The notes below the pieces were generated by a model. That model searched no databases. It was given only the letters and a program-made list of their open reading frames with translations, and was not told where the DNA came from. 31,211 bases of DNA from a virus. Positions 1-7,633 of this stretch are shown piece by piece (position 1 is the first letter of the stretch; the number at the start of each line of letters is the position of its first letter). The position numbers were made by a program, and so were the translations under genes. The DNA is taken from positions 1 to 31,211 of the IMG/VR virus record IMGVR_UViG_3300025133_008937; one strand, 5' to 3'.

Positions 1-602
1 CTATTAGTCACAGCTTCCTTTACATTATTATAATCGGCGTCGAGAGCTTTGCAAACTTCGTAAAAACTATTAGCATATGTAATCAAAGTTGCGAAAAATG
101 TATTATTAAAATATTTAATAAGTTCCGCTTCTGTTGGGGAGACCTGAACAACTTTTTCAGGGAATCGTCCATGAGTTTTCTTAACAATTTCAAATATTTC
201 AGAATCCTCCGTGCCAACGACACATAGATCATGATTTTCAACAAAATCAGTTAAGGCACAACGTTCACGCAAAAACTCTGGAACAAAACAGATTTTCTTT
301 TCGGGATGTTTCTCTTGCAATTTTCTTGTTGTACCGGGAATAACTGTGGATTTGATAGCAATAATACCTTTATAATCGGCATCAATCAACTCTTGAACAA
401 CTTTTTCAACGATTGAAACGTCACAAGAGCCGTCTTCTTTAGAAGGAGTTGGAACACAAATATAATTTATTTCAGTCTGTAAAACATTTTCAATGTTTGT
501 GTTAAATTTTATATCATGAAACGAAATTTGATGGCCGAGCCTTTCAAATCCGTGTTGAATGGCTCCACCGACAACTCCCAATCCAATTATACCAATGTTC
601 AA
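1..602 (-). CDS. UDP-glucose/GDP-mannose dehydrogenase family protein (3' end cut by window)
   Basis: Nucleotide-sugar dehydrogenase, of the family that oxidises UDP-glucose, GDP-mannose or similar to the uronate using NAD. About 200 N-terminal residues are visible and the reading frame runs off the window edge. The N-terminus has a Rossmann signature (IGIIGLGVVGGAI). Family hallmarks follow: VPTPS, KSTVIPGTT, FVPEFLRERCAL, and ELIKYFNNTFFATLITYANS, which holds the conserved Lys/Asn of the central domain. The catalytic Cys (usual GxGxGGxCxPKD) would lie beyond the edge. I chose a TTG start at 602-600, overlapping the TGA of the upstream cupin gene (ATTGA). This places it as the most distal visible gene of the glycan operon. 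The substrate cannot be told from this fragment. Confidence 0.88.
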   Translation of the reverse strand, partial: MNIGIIGLGVVGGAIQHGFERLGHQISFHDIKFNTNIENVLQTEINYICVPTPSKEDGSCDVSIVEKVVQELIDADYKGIIAIKSTVIPGTTRKLQEKHPEKKICFVPEFLRERCALTDFVENHDLCVVGTEDSEIFEIVKKTHGRFPEKVVQVSPTEAELIKYFNNTFFATLITYANSFYEVCKALDADYNNVKEAVTN

Positions 603-1024
603 TTATTTTCTCCCAGCCCCGGAATAATTGAATTTTCAACTCTGAATGTGTCCGATTCATAATCAGAACCTCCGCGTGGTCCCGAAGTAAAAACAATAAA
701 TTGATTACCGTCTGGGCCTATTTTTAAGGCATGAACTTCGTTGGGAGGCGACGTAACAACTTGTCCCTCGTTTACTTGAACTCTTTTTACTGGTCCAGTC
801 GAATCAACTGGTTTGTAAAAATATTCAATAGATCCTTTGGTGACAAATGTATGTTGAGTTGTTTCTTTGTGGTAATGGTTTCCTCTTACTACGTTTGGTT
901 CTGAATCTACAATAGCTACATGATTAATAGTTTCATCATAAAATATATCCGAGAGACGACCTCTTGAGTCTTCGTGTATCTCTAAAAATTCTGTGGTATC
1001 TTTCCAGACGTTTCTAATTTTCAT
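599..1024 (-). CDS. WxcM/FdtA-like cupin, putative sugar epimerase/isomerase
   Basis: A small single-cupin protein of 141 residues. The conserved block RGNHYHKETTQHTFVTKGSI holds the metal or substrate His residues of the cupin barrel, and a second block follows at SPPNEVHALKIG. This pattern and the length match WxcM-like or FdtA-type cupins that act on dTDP-4-keto-6-deoxy sugars (3,4-ketoisomerases and 3,5-epimerase relatives). A clear ribosome site (AGGAGAAAAA) precedes the ATG. It sits between a sugar C-methyltransferase and a nucleotide-sugar dehydrogenase, which fits a tailoring role on a nucleotide sugar in the cytoplasm. Whether it epimerises, isomerises or only binds sugar cannot be read from the sequence. 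Confidence 0.75.
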   Translation of the reverse strand: MKIRNVWKDTTEFLEIHEDSRGRLSDIFYDETINHVAIVDSEPNVVRGNHYHKETTQHTFVTKGSIEYFYKPVDSTGPVKRVQVNEGQVVTSPPNEVHALKIGPDGNQFIVFTSGPRGGSDYESDTFRVENSIIPGLGENN

Positions 1025-1032
1025 TTTTTCTC

Positions 1033-2241
1033 CTATGGGTGTAAAAATTTAATTTTGCCATTAACTTCGCGAAGTTTCTCTTTCAAGATGCCAGAGATGT
1101 TCCAAGACAAAATTAAGGCGTAAACTTTATCATATTGTGCAAAGATTTCATCTCCAGTGATTGGAATCCGTGTCAAAGGGGTGTACTTCCCCTGCTTGAA
1201 TTCGGAAGCATCTGTGACGTAATCTAATAGAGTTTTGTCTAATCTGTAAAAGTTTAAAAAGGTATTGGCTTTTGCTGCTGCTCCAACTCCAACGATTGGA
1301 ACGCCAGTTTGTTTAATCTCTAAAATGTTTTTAAGAAAGTCGCCTCTCTTCAGCAAAAGATCGCTCATGTAGTCATCGTATGTCTCGCTATCAAAAAGCT
1401 CTAAGTCCTCTTCGCTTAACAAAAGAGAATCAACAGATTGCTTGTCAACAGCCAAAGAAGAACCTTCCTTAATGGCAAAAACTCTCAAGGAACCACCATG
1501 ATAATCAACCACTTTGGCAAAAGCTATTTTAAGGCCCGCCAGAGAAAGAAGTTTTTGAGCCGATCTTATAGTAAAATAGCTAACATGTTCGTGATAAATT
1601 TGATCAAAACGCTGGGTGTTGACCGTATATAACCAATAAGGAACCTCAAAAACAAAGAAACCATCATCTTTTAAGACATTTTCGACGCCCTTGGAAAAAT
1701 CCAATGGATCGTCTGAATGATTAAAAACATTGTTGGCGACAACAAGATCAACCTTTTCAAACTTTTTTAATATTTCATTGCTATTTTCTTCGGTAAAAAG
1801 ACATGCTTCTGTTTCTATTCCTCTTTCTTTTGCAAGCTTTACCATATAATGAGATGGATCAACTCCAAGAACTTCTGAGCCAGCCATTTTAAATCTTTCT
1901 GTTAGGTAGCCGTCGTTCGAACCAATTTCTAAAACCTTTGAACCGGCTTCTAGTTTTACCCTGTCTGAAACTTCCCTCTCAAAACTGTCCCAGTGGTCTC
2001 TCGAAAATTTAGAATTTGAAGATGTATAAGAATAATCATATAAATTGTATCTTTCGTCTGCCTTTGTTTCGTAAGCAAGTTGGACGTGGCCACAATTATC
2101 ACACATTTGACAAACCAAAGGGAAAATCGGCTCTGAATCGCCGAATTGCGACTCGCTTATAAAAGTGTCGGCAAAGGAATGCATTCCTAAATCAATAATT
2201 TTTTGAACATTTTGTGATTCACATACTAAACAATCTTTCAT
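1033..2241 (-). CDS. Sugar C-methyltransferase (NovU/TylCIII/TcaB9-like, three-domain)
   Basis: A SAM-dependent methyltransferase of 402 residues with the full architecture of NDP-deoxysugar C-methyltransferases. The N-terminus has a four-cysteine zinc-binding segment (CLVC near residues 4-7, then CQMCDNCGH). A Rossmann SAM-binding domain follows (VLEIGSNDGYLTERF, then GVDPSHYM). Next are the characteristic IYHEHVSYFT and DYHGGSLRVF blocks, which contain the catalytic His/Tyr region of TcaB9-type enzymes. The C-terminal domain has VGVGAAAKANTFLNF and KQGKYTPLTRIPI. Characterised relatives methylate C-3 of dTDP-4-keto-6-deoxy sugars. The start ATG overlaps the upstream stop (TAATG), with AAGGTGAC upstream. 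With an RmlB-like dehydratase in the same operon, the substrate is plausibly a 4-keto-6-deoxyhexose, but this is inference. Confidence 0.9.
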   Translation of the reverse strand: MKDCLVCESQNVQKIIDLGMHSFADTFISESQFGDSEPIFPLVCQMCDNCGHVQLAYETKADERYNLYDYSYTSSNSKFSRDHWDSFEREVSDRVKLEAGSKVLEIGSNDGYLTERFKMAGSEVLGVDPSHYMVKLAKERGIETEACLFTEENSNEILKKFEKVDLVVANNVFNHSDDPLDFSKGVENVLKDDGFFVFEVPYWLYTVNTQRFDQIYHEHVSYFTIRSAQKLLSLAGLKIAFAKVVDYHGGSLRVFAIKEGSSLAVDKQSVDSLLLSEEDLELFDSETYDDYMSDLLLKRGDFLKNILEIKQTGVPIVGVGAAAKANTFLNFYRLDKTLLDYVTDASEFKQGKYTPLTRIPITGDEIFAQYDKVYALILSWNISGILKEKLREVNGKIKFLHP

Positions 2242-2597
2242 TAGTCACCTTTAATAATCCTGTAGCTATCGCTATCAAAGTGTTGCGTTGAGAATTCAAA
2301 CAATTCTGAGTCTTCTAACGCAATCATTTGGTGGCGCAGGCCTTGATAGACATGAAAATTTTCTCCCGGTGAAAGTGTTCTTTCTTCGGCCTTTTCAATG
2401 TCATCGCCATCTGAATATTTAACAATCATCTTACCGGATTGGAGATAAAAAACTTCATCTTTAAGTTTATGATGATGCCAACTGCAGCGCTTGTCTTTTT
2501 CGAAGAAAAGAAGCTTTCCGCAATATTCTTCTTTGTTTACAATCCAGCGTTCCCAGCCCCAACCTTTTTCTACATGCGTCATGTTATTTTGTTCCAT
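2241..2597 (-). CDS. Single-domain cupin, phosphomannose isomerase-like
   Basis: A 118-residue cupin. WHHHKLKDEVFYLQSGK matches cupin motif 1 (HxH with a downstream Glu) and GENFHVYQGLRHQM matches motif 2 with its His. The N-terminal HVEKGWGWERWIVN resembles the start of mannose-6-phosphate isomerase or mannose-1-phosphate guanylyltransferase C-terminal cupins. Such stand-alone cupins in polysaccharide clusters are usually assigned to sugar isomerisation, but few are tested. It overlaps the upstream methyltransferase gene by 14 bases. A second ATG at 2582 (MTHVEKGWG) has a GGAA-type site within the preceding codons and could be the true start. The exact reaction is unknown. Confidence 0.8.
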   Translation of the reverse strand: MEQNNMTHVEKGWGWERWIVNKEEYCGKLLFFEKDKRCSWHHHKLKDEVFYLQSGKMIVKYSDGDDIEKAEERTLSPGENFHVYQGLRHQMIALEDSELFEFSTQHFDSDSYRIIKGD

Positions 2598-3264
2598 ATG
2601 ACAAAAGCATCTTCTCTTTCGAAAAGCGAATTAGTTTTCGATCTTTAGTATTCCTTTGCTCGCTATCCTTCCATTTCAAGAAATCTGGTAGTAGCGAGAT
2701 TAATTTAGGAATGAATGAGAGGTAAGGATACTTCCAAGTAAAGGGCAGTTGGAGAAAATATTCGCAACTTGCGTTTTTAAATTTATGAATTGTTAGGGCG
2801 TCTCGCAGGCCCTTAAGAGTAAATGGCTTAACATGAGTATAATCGTCCCAAAAGAAATCGCTTTGGCTTTTCCAATCTGGAGTGAGACCGACAAAAGTTC
2901 CTCCCGGCTTTAAAACCCTGTAGGATTCACTTAAAAAATTGTCAGTATTTCTAACATGTTCCAAAACTGATTTGCTATAAACGAAATCGAAATAGTTGTC
3001 AGGATAGGGAATCCTATCGGATTCGATATTACATTGTTTAAAATTGATTCCTTCGACCTCTTCATCTCTTATATCAACTCCATATAATTCAAAATCTCCA
3101 GTTTCGCCGAAGAGCTTGAGTGATTTTCCTGTGCAGCAACCAATATCTAAAATTTTTGATTTCTCTTCTCTATTAAAAAATCTCTCTGAAAGATAGGCGC
3201 TTAATCTTTTAGGGTATTCATTTTTACTATCTTCGGGATAGATTGTTTCTGTGTATAAAGTCAT
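2584..3264 (-). CDS. Class I SAM-dependent methyltransferase (Methyltransf_11 type)
   Basis: A 226-residue methyltransferase. Motif I is ILDIGCCTGKSLKLF, the acidic post-motif is LYGVDIRD, and DFVYSKSVLEHVRNTDNFL followed by RVLKPGGTFVGLTPDW is the standard late part of a Methyltransf_11 domain. The C-terminal 60 residues are basic and without an evident domain. The start overlaps the preceding SDR gene by one base (TAATG). In this setting it probably methylates a sugar, a glycan end or a lipid-linked intermediate, but the acceptor cannot be inferred from sequence. Confidence 0.85.
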   Translation of the reverse strand: MTLYTETIYPEDSKNEYPKRLSAYLSERFFNREEKSKILDIGCCTGKSLKLFGETGDFELYGVDIRDEEVEGINFKQCNIESDRIPYPDNYFDFVYSKSVLEHVRNTDNFLSESYRVLKPGGTFVGLTPDWKSQSDFFWDDYTHVKPFTLKGLRDALTIHKFKNASCEYFLQLPFTWKYPYLSFIPKLISLLPDFLKWKDSEQRNTKDRKLIRFSKEKMLLSYGTK

Positions 3265-4025
3265 TAAATTCCTTTTATGGACCAGCCGCCGTCAACATAC
3301 AAATCTTGACCAGTGACAAAACTTGAAGCATCCGAAGCTAAAAATATGGCCGCCCCTGCTAAATCTTTAGGATGGCCCCAGCGATTTAATAAAGTTCTAT
3401 TTTTTCTTTCTTCGTGAGCCTCGGGGTCGTTCCAGCTTTTTTCTGTCATTGTAGTTTTTATATAGCCCGGTCCTAAATTATTTGCGCGAATACCGTGTTT
3501 TCCAAGATCATAAGCCATTGATTTCGTCAATTGTTTCAGAGCGCCTTTGAAAGTTACATAAGCAGGATTATCTGGAAAAGCAAGTTCTGCATTCAAACTT
3601 GTTATGTTTATAATTGATCCCGCTTTTTGAGAAATCATCGGGACGGCAACAAGTTTTGAAAGTTCAAAAGGGGCTTTTAAGTTTACTTCATAAGTTTTTT
3701 TCCAAGCCTTTTCGTCGTATGAAACGAAATCTTGAGAGAAACTTACTCCTGCGTTGTTTACAAGTATATCAATTTTTTTATAACTTTTTAATGTAAAATC
3801 GACCAATTCTTTAAGACTCCAATTCTTAGTGATGTCGCAAAGAAAGAAATCTGCACTTAATTCCTCAGAAGTTTTTTCAAGCTCTTCTTCCAAACAGTCC
3901 ACTAAAACAACAGTAGAACCCGCCAGTTTCAAGGCAGAAGCGAGCGCTTTTCCATTTCCGCGAGCCGCTCCTGTTACAATAGCAACTTTTCCCTTTAAGG
4001 AGAATAATTCCTCTAAACTGTTCAT
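3264..4025 (-). CDS. Short-chain dehydrogenase/reductase (classical SDR)
   Basis: A 253-residue classical SDR with all core motifs: VTGAARGNGKAL (nucleotide-binding TGxxxGxG), LVNNAGVS, a catalytic Ser in INITSLN, and the Tyr-Lys pair in YVTFKGALKQL. The C-terminus VTGQDLYVDGGW is typical of the FabG-like group. It probably reduces or oxidises a keto/hydroxy group using NAD(P)H in the cytoplasm. It overlaps the neighbouring SDR gene by 4 bases (ATGA), and the pair follows a NeuB-NeuA block. Similar SDRs occur in sialic, legionaminic and pseudaminic acid islands, where they are thought to modify the nonulosonate or its precursor. The substrate is not deducible. Confidence 0.88.
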   Translation of the reverse strand: MNSLEELFSLKGKVAIVTGAARGNGKALASALKLAGSTVVLVDCLEEELEKTSEELSADFFLCDITKNWSLKELVDFTLKSYKKIDILVNNAGVSFSQDFVSYDEKAWKKTYEVNLKAPFELSKLVAVPMISQKAGSIINITSLNAELAFPDNPAYVTFKGALKQLTKSMAYDLGKHGIRANNLGPGYIKTTMTEKSWNDPEAHEERKNRTLLNRWGHPKDLAGAAIFLASDASSFVTGQDLYVDGGWSIKGI

Positions 4026-4726
4026 TTCACCACAATTCTATTCAATCGAACTTCTTCCGAAATCATTTCTTTATCATACGAAACAATAAAAGAAATATAC
4101 TCTGCGATTTCTTGTGGCTTGATAAATGTTTTAAAATCTTGTTTTACATCAGTTTTACCCATAGAAGTTTGAGCCGATCCGGGCGATATATTGTAGACTC
4201 TAACTCCAGAATCTCGTAATTCTTGATAAAGAGAACGTGAAAGTCCCAACAAAGCGTGTTTAGAGGTACAATAAATTCCTGTGGCGCCATTTCCATAATA
4301 AGCAGAAGACGATCCAATATTTACAATTCGCCCCCACTTTTTTTCACGCATTGCAGATCCAAAGTAATGAGACAAAACAAAAGGAGCGCGGACATTTATG
4401 GCCATGCACTCATCGAAATCTCGCAATGTTGAATCCAATAAACTTTTCATAGGAAACATGCCTGCGTTATTTATAAGAATATCAGCACTGCTAAATCTCT
4501 CAATGACTCCAAAAAGTTCTTTGTCAGACGAAAGATCGGCGCAGTAATAAGCAACATCCAATGATTTATATTTTGCAATAAGATCTCGTTGAAGGCCTTT
4601 GAGCTTTGGGAGGTTTCTCCCAGTCAAAGCAATCTTACACCCCTTTGAGGCAAATTCAAAACTCAAAGCTCTTCCAATTCCTCCAGTTGCACCTGTGATT
4701 AGCACTTGTTTTCCCTTTAATTTCAT
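4022..4726 (-). CDS. Short-chain dehydrogenase/reductase, second of a tandem pair
   Basis: A 234-residue SDR. It shows ITGATGGIGRALS at the N-terminus, INNAGMFP, a catalytic Ser in VNIGSSSAYYG, and YCTSKHALLGLSRSL with the Tyr-x3-Lys pair. Its C-terminus is shorter than usual and lacks the VDGG-type ending of its neighbour, so the two are paralogues of different subgroups rather than a recent duplication. It overlaps both neighbours by 4 bases, which suggests translational coupling. It is likely an NAD(P)-dependent reductase of a sugar or nonulosonate intermediate; the substrate is unknown. Confidence 0.87.
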   Translation of the reverse strand: MKLKGKQVLITGATGGIGRALSFEFASKGCKIALTGRNLPKLKGLQRDLIAKYKSLDVAYYCADLSSDKELFGVIERFSSADILINNAGMFPMKSLLDSTLRDFDECMAINVRAPFVLSHYFGSAMREKKWGRIVNIGSSSAYYGNGATGIYCTSKHALLGLSRSLYQELRDSGVRVYNISPGSAQTSMGKTDVKQDFKTFIKPQEIAEYISFIVSYDKEMISEEVRLNRIVVK

Positions 4727-5166
4727 TTTAGCTCCTCGACAAGCTCAAGTATATTTCCTTCTGGGTCACGGCAAAAAGCAATTTTTACGTTTCCATCGGG
4801 TGATGTTTGGACTTCATAAAAAAAGGAAATCCGCTCTTTGATCAAGTTCTCGTATAAAGAATCGAGATCCTTTACTGAAAGAGCAAAGTGCGAAATCCCA
4901 ATTTGAATTATTTTTTTATAAATATTTTGGAGCGCCACATTGTTGCCTTTGGGAGAGTGATACTTCAATAATTCTACGACGCCGCCTTCTGGAAGTTCCA
5001 TTTTAGTTGTTGTAACTTCAATTCCTTCCAATCCAGAAAAATTATCAATGACTTCGCCGCTCTCTTCCATCGTTTTTAAAACTTTACAACCCAAAAGATT
5101 ACAATAAAAATTTTGCATTTTTTCCATATCAACAACGGTAATGCCGATATGTCTTAAAGAAATCAT
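4723..5166 (-). CDS. VOC (glyoxalase/dioxygenase fold) protein
   Basis: A 147-residue protein with two tandem beta-alpha-beta-beta-beta modules of the vicinal oxygen chelate fold. The first begins LRHIGITVVDMEKMQNFY with FYCNLLGCKV. The second begins ISHFALSVKDLDSLYENL and ends CRDPEGNILELVE. The pattern of His in each first strand and Glu in each last strand fits a metal site. Members of this fold include methylmalonyl-CoA epimerase, glyoxalase I and fosfomycin-resistance enzymes. Its position directly between the NeuB-type synthase and the SDR pair, with 4-base overlaps on both sides, suggests an epimerisation or isomerisation step in making the sugar. That role is inference from context. 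Confidence 0.82.
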   Translation of the reverse strand: MISLRHIGITVVDMEKMQNFYCNLLGCKVLKTMEESGEVIDNFSGLEGIEVTTTKMELPEGGVVELLKYHSPKGNNVALQNIYKKIIQIGISHFALSVKDLDSLYENLIKERISFFYEVQTSPDGNVKIAFCRDPEGNILELVEELK

Positions 5167-6005
5167 AGAGAATTAACTCTTCGAAGTTTAGAAGCTATTT
5201 CCTTTTCTTTCTCGGTCACAATCTTTTCTCCAGAACCAAGCGACGTTTCAACGGCTCGAACATATTTAACAAGCTTGTTCAATCCAACAAGTTCAAGAGA
5301 AGCTGATTGGTCAGAGCCGTACATAGAACGATCCAAAGTGATATGTCGCTCAAGAGATGTTGCGCCGAGCGCAACTGCAGCCGCACTAATTACAATTCCA
5401 GTCTCATGACCGCTGTAACCAACGTCACAACTAAATTGTTCTTTAAGTGTATTGATGGTTAAAAGATTTGCATCTTCTGGCTTCATCGGATAAGTGCTAT
5501 TGCAATGCATCAATTCAAAAGGGCAATTTGCGTTGCGAAAGATATCAACTGCTTTACCAATTTGTTCCACGGTACTCATTCCTGTTGAGATGAAAGTATG
5601 CTTCTTCTCTTCTGCAATCGCCTCAAGAAGATCTCTATCCGTAAGCATTGCAGAGGCAACTTTATTATAATTCAGATTAAACTGTCTTAAAAATACTTGA
5701 CTTTCAATATCCCAAGCGGAAGCGGTCCATTCAATTCCTTTTTTCTTACAATAAGAATCAATTTCGAGATAATCTTTTGTATTAAACTCCAGTCCTTCCT
5801 TTTGTTCTCTGTTTGTAGTTCCAAAGGGGCTTTCGCGAGGACGATTCAAATCTTCTTGCGAATAGACAGCATCAATTGTCCTCTTCTGTAATTTTACCAT
5901 GTCGCAGCCAGCATTAACGGCCCCATCAATCAACTTTTTGGCAATATTCAAATCTCCATTGTGATTAATACCAATCTCAGCTATAATAAATGTTTTTTTA
6001 CTCAT
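5163..6005 (-). CDS. NeuB-family nonulosonate (sialic acid-type) synthase lacking the SAF domain
   Basis: A 280-residue PEP-dependent condensing enzyme of the N-acetylneuraminate synthase family, which joins PEP to an aldohexose to give a nine-carbon 2-keto acid. Family blocks are AEIGINHNGDLNIAKKLID, MVKLQKRTID, FISTGMSTVEQI, LMHCNSTYPMKPEDANL, VGYSGHETGI, and LERHITLDRSMYGSDQSASL, which carry the PEP and metal ligands. Typical NeuB, LegI and PseI proteins are about 335-350 residues because a C-terminal antifreeze-like SAF domain caps the active site of the partner subunit. This one stops at the end of the TIM barrel. It is followed by NeuA-type and DUF115-type genes, so the product is probably CMP-activated and transferred. 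No epimerase/hydrolase (NeuC) is visible, so the hexose precursor must come from elsewhere. Confidence 0.9.
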   Translation of the reverse strand: MSKKTFIIAEIGINHNGDLNIAKKLIDGAVNAGCDMVKLQKRTIDAVYSQEDLNRPRESPFGTTNREQKEGLEFNTKDYLEIDSYCKKKGIEWTASAWDIESQVFLRQFNLNYNKVASAMLTDRDLLEAIAEEKKHTFISTGMSTVEQIGKAVDIFRNANCPFELMHCNSTYPMKPEDANLLTINTLKEQFSCDVGYSGHETGIVISAAAVALGATSLERHITLDRSMYGSDQSASLELVGLNKLVKYVRAVETSLGSGEKIVTEKEKEIASKLRRVNSL

Positions 6006-6006
6006 T

Positions 6007-6753
6007 TTAAAACTCTCCTAAATATTCTAATAGTATATGTTTTTCTTTTTCAATTTGAAAGCTCGCAATGTCGAAATCGAACTGTGAATCAATATCAACA
6101 ATTTTTTCTACCTCGCAAGCAAATATCTTGTCTCCAAATGTCTCTCCCATTAAAACCACTTCTTTTCTGACTATATCAATATATCCATTGGCCTCATAAG
6201 CCGTTGGAAAAGTTTGCCTTGGGAGATTGGAATATTTTTTAATTCCCTCGAAGTCTTCAAAAAAGCCTTGGCATTTGTTATCAACGATTTTAAAGACTTT
6301 ATAAGGAGAGCCGCTCATTTCGTGGACCGTTCGAAGGCTTGAGAAGCTCTTCCCTTCCTCAAAAAAGATTTTAATTGTTTGATCGATTATTTCTGGTTTT
6401 CTCAAGGGAGAAGTGGGGCGCATGAGCGCAACTTCAGAAACATCAATATTATCAAAGAAATGCTTTAAAAAACCTGCGTCTCGTGCCTCATCGGAGGAAA
6501 GTTCCTCTGGTCTTATAAAAGGCACTTCAGCGCCATATTTTAATGCAATTGAGGCTATTTCTTGGTCTTCTGTAGATACAATGACCCTATCAATATATTC
6601 GCTCATCTTACAAGCGGCGATTGTATAGGCTAAAAGTGGATGATCTTTAAGAAATTTAATATTCTTTCTTGGGATTCCTTTGCTGCCGCCTCTTGCTGGA
6701 ATTATTGCTGAAATCTTTTTATTCAACAAACTCGCCTTTTTCAAATTCGTCAT
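6007..6753 (-). CDS. NeuA-type CMP-nonulosonate cytidylyltransferase
   Basis: A 248-residue acylneuraminate cytidylyltransferase, which activates a nonulosonate with CTP to the CMP-sugar. The N-terminal signature is ISAIIPARGGSKGIPRKNI (nucleotide-binding P-loop-like segment), followed by VIVSTEDQEIASIA, PFIRPEELSSDEA and LMRPTSPLRKPEII, all standard for NeuA/LegF/PseF. The length is normal. The ATG at 6753 overlaps the upstream transferase gene by 35 bases. A TTG at 6726 with an AAGG site upstream would shorten the overlap, so the exact start is uncertain. The nonulosonate identity (sialic, legionaminic, pseudaminic or other) cannot be told from sequence. Confidence 0.92.
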   Translation of the reverse strand: MTNLKKASLLNKKISAIIPARGGSKGIPRKNIKFLKDHPLLAYTIAACKMSEYIDRVIVSTEDQEIASIALKYGAEVPFIRPEELSSDEARDAGFLKHFFDNIDVSEVALMRPTSPLRKPEIIDQTIKIFFEEGKSFSSLRTVHEMSGSPYKVFKIVDNKCQGFFEDFEGIKKYSNLPRQTFPTAYEANGYIDIVRKEVVLMGETFGDKIFACEVEKIVDIDSQFDFDIASFQIEKEKHILLEYLGEF

Positions 6754-7633
6754 ACCAAGAATCTAAATTCAAATTAATAATCTTGATCCCTCGTGCTGTG
6801 GCGCTTTCGTTAATTATTCTTAAGTCATTACGAAGATTTAAATCAAATTTTTGCCAATCGGTATTATGATATGGAACTGGAACTTTTGGATTCGCATATC
6901 CCAAACGATAATCCAAGTCCAAACCGGCGACATAAACAGGATTAGTCCCCATTAGAATTGCAAAAGAAATCATATGTAGGGCACCTGTGTCAGAAGTGCT
7001 GTAATGTTCAGAGTATCCTGAGACTTTTTGAAGGGCTTCTTGTATTGTCTGACGATCATCTTGACGACGGGCACAACATTTTCCTTTTCCAGTCGGGCCG
7101 GTTGGAAGCGCTCCTGAAAAACCTGCTCCTGATTTTAATCTTGGAGGTTGAAACATTACCGAGTTGTTGCCATAATCAATAAAATCAAGATTTCCTTTTT
7201 CTTTATAATGGGCTTTGAAATTTTTCATGATTTGTAAACATGAATGATTCTTAAAGTGTCGTTGATCATATGAAAGGAAATCTGGTTTTAAATTTTCTCG
7301 CACAAACTGTATATCTGAAAGATCAACAGAATCTGCAAAAAGCAAAGTCATATCTGTATTGTTTATTAATTGAGTTGGATATTTGCGAGCTTGCCAAACC
7401 CCAGAATTATTAATACAGTCCTGAACATTTAATTCACCATTAGCTATGAGCCAATAATTTGGTGAATGGGAAAAGTAATCAAACCAATTGTTAAGCTCAA
7501 ATCTTAGCAAGTCTCCACTTTTTTGAAGTGTTGAAACTTTTTCGATAAAAGGCTGTAGACTTGGGCCGTGGCAAACAACAAAAGCTTTCTGATCTTTGTG
7601 TTTGTCTACGAGACTATCAATTGAAATCTCCAT
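6719..7633 (-). CDS. DUF115/GT42-like glycosyltransferase, candidate nonulosonate transferase
   Basis: A 304-residue protein. It opens with AFVVCHGPSLQPFIEKV, like the nucleotide-binding (A/C)GxGPSL segment of Cst-type sialyltransferases (GT42) and of DUF115/Maf flagellin transferases. Later STSDTGALHMISFAILMG and NPVYVAGLDLDYRLG match the S/T-S-G...A..LG...IYLxGxD(F/L)xY block shared by these families. The segment PYHNTDWQKFDL may hold the catalytic His seen in GT42. It is cotranscribed with the CMP-sugar synthetase and nonulosonate synthase, which supports transfer of a nonulosonate to a protein or glycan. A DUF115 pyrophosphokinase-like (MptE) role is the main alternative. Confidence 0.6.
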   Translation of the reverse strand: MEISIDSLVDKHKDQKAFVVCHGPSLQPFIEKVSTLQKSGDLLRFELNNWFDYFSHSPNYWLIANGELNVQDCINNSGVWQARKYPTQLINNTDMTLLFADSVDLSDIQFVRENLKPDFLSYDQRHFKNHSCLQIMKNFKAHYKEKGNLDFIDYGNNSVMFQPPRLKSGAGFSGALPTGPTGKGKCCARRQDDRQTIQEALQKVSGYSEHYSTSDTGALHMISFAILMGTNPVYVAGLDLDYRLGYANPKVPVPYHNTDWQKFDLNLRNDLRIINESATARGIKIINLNLDSWYDEFEKGEFVE

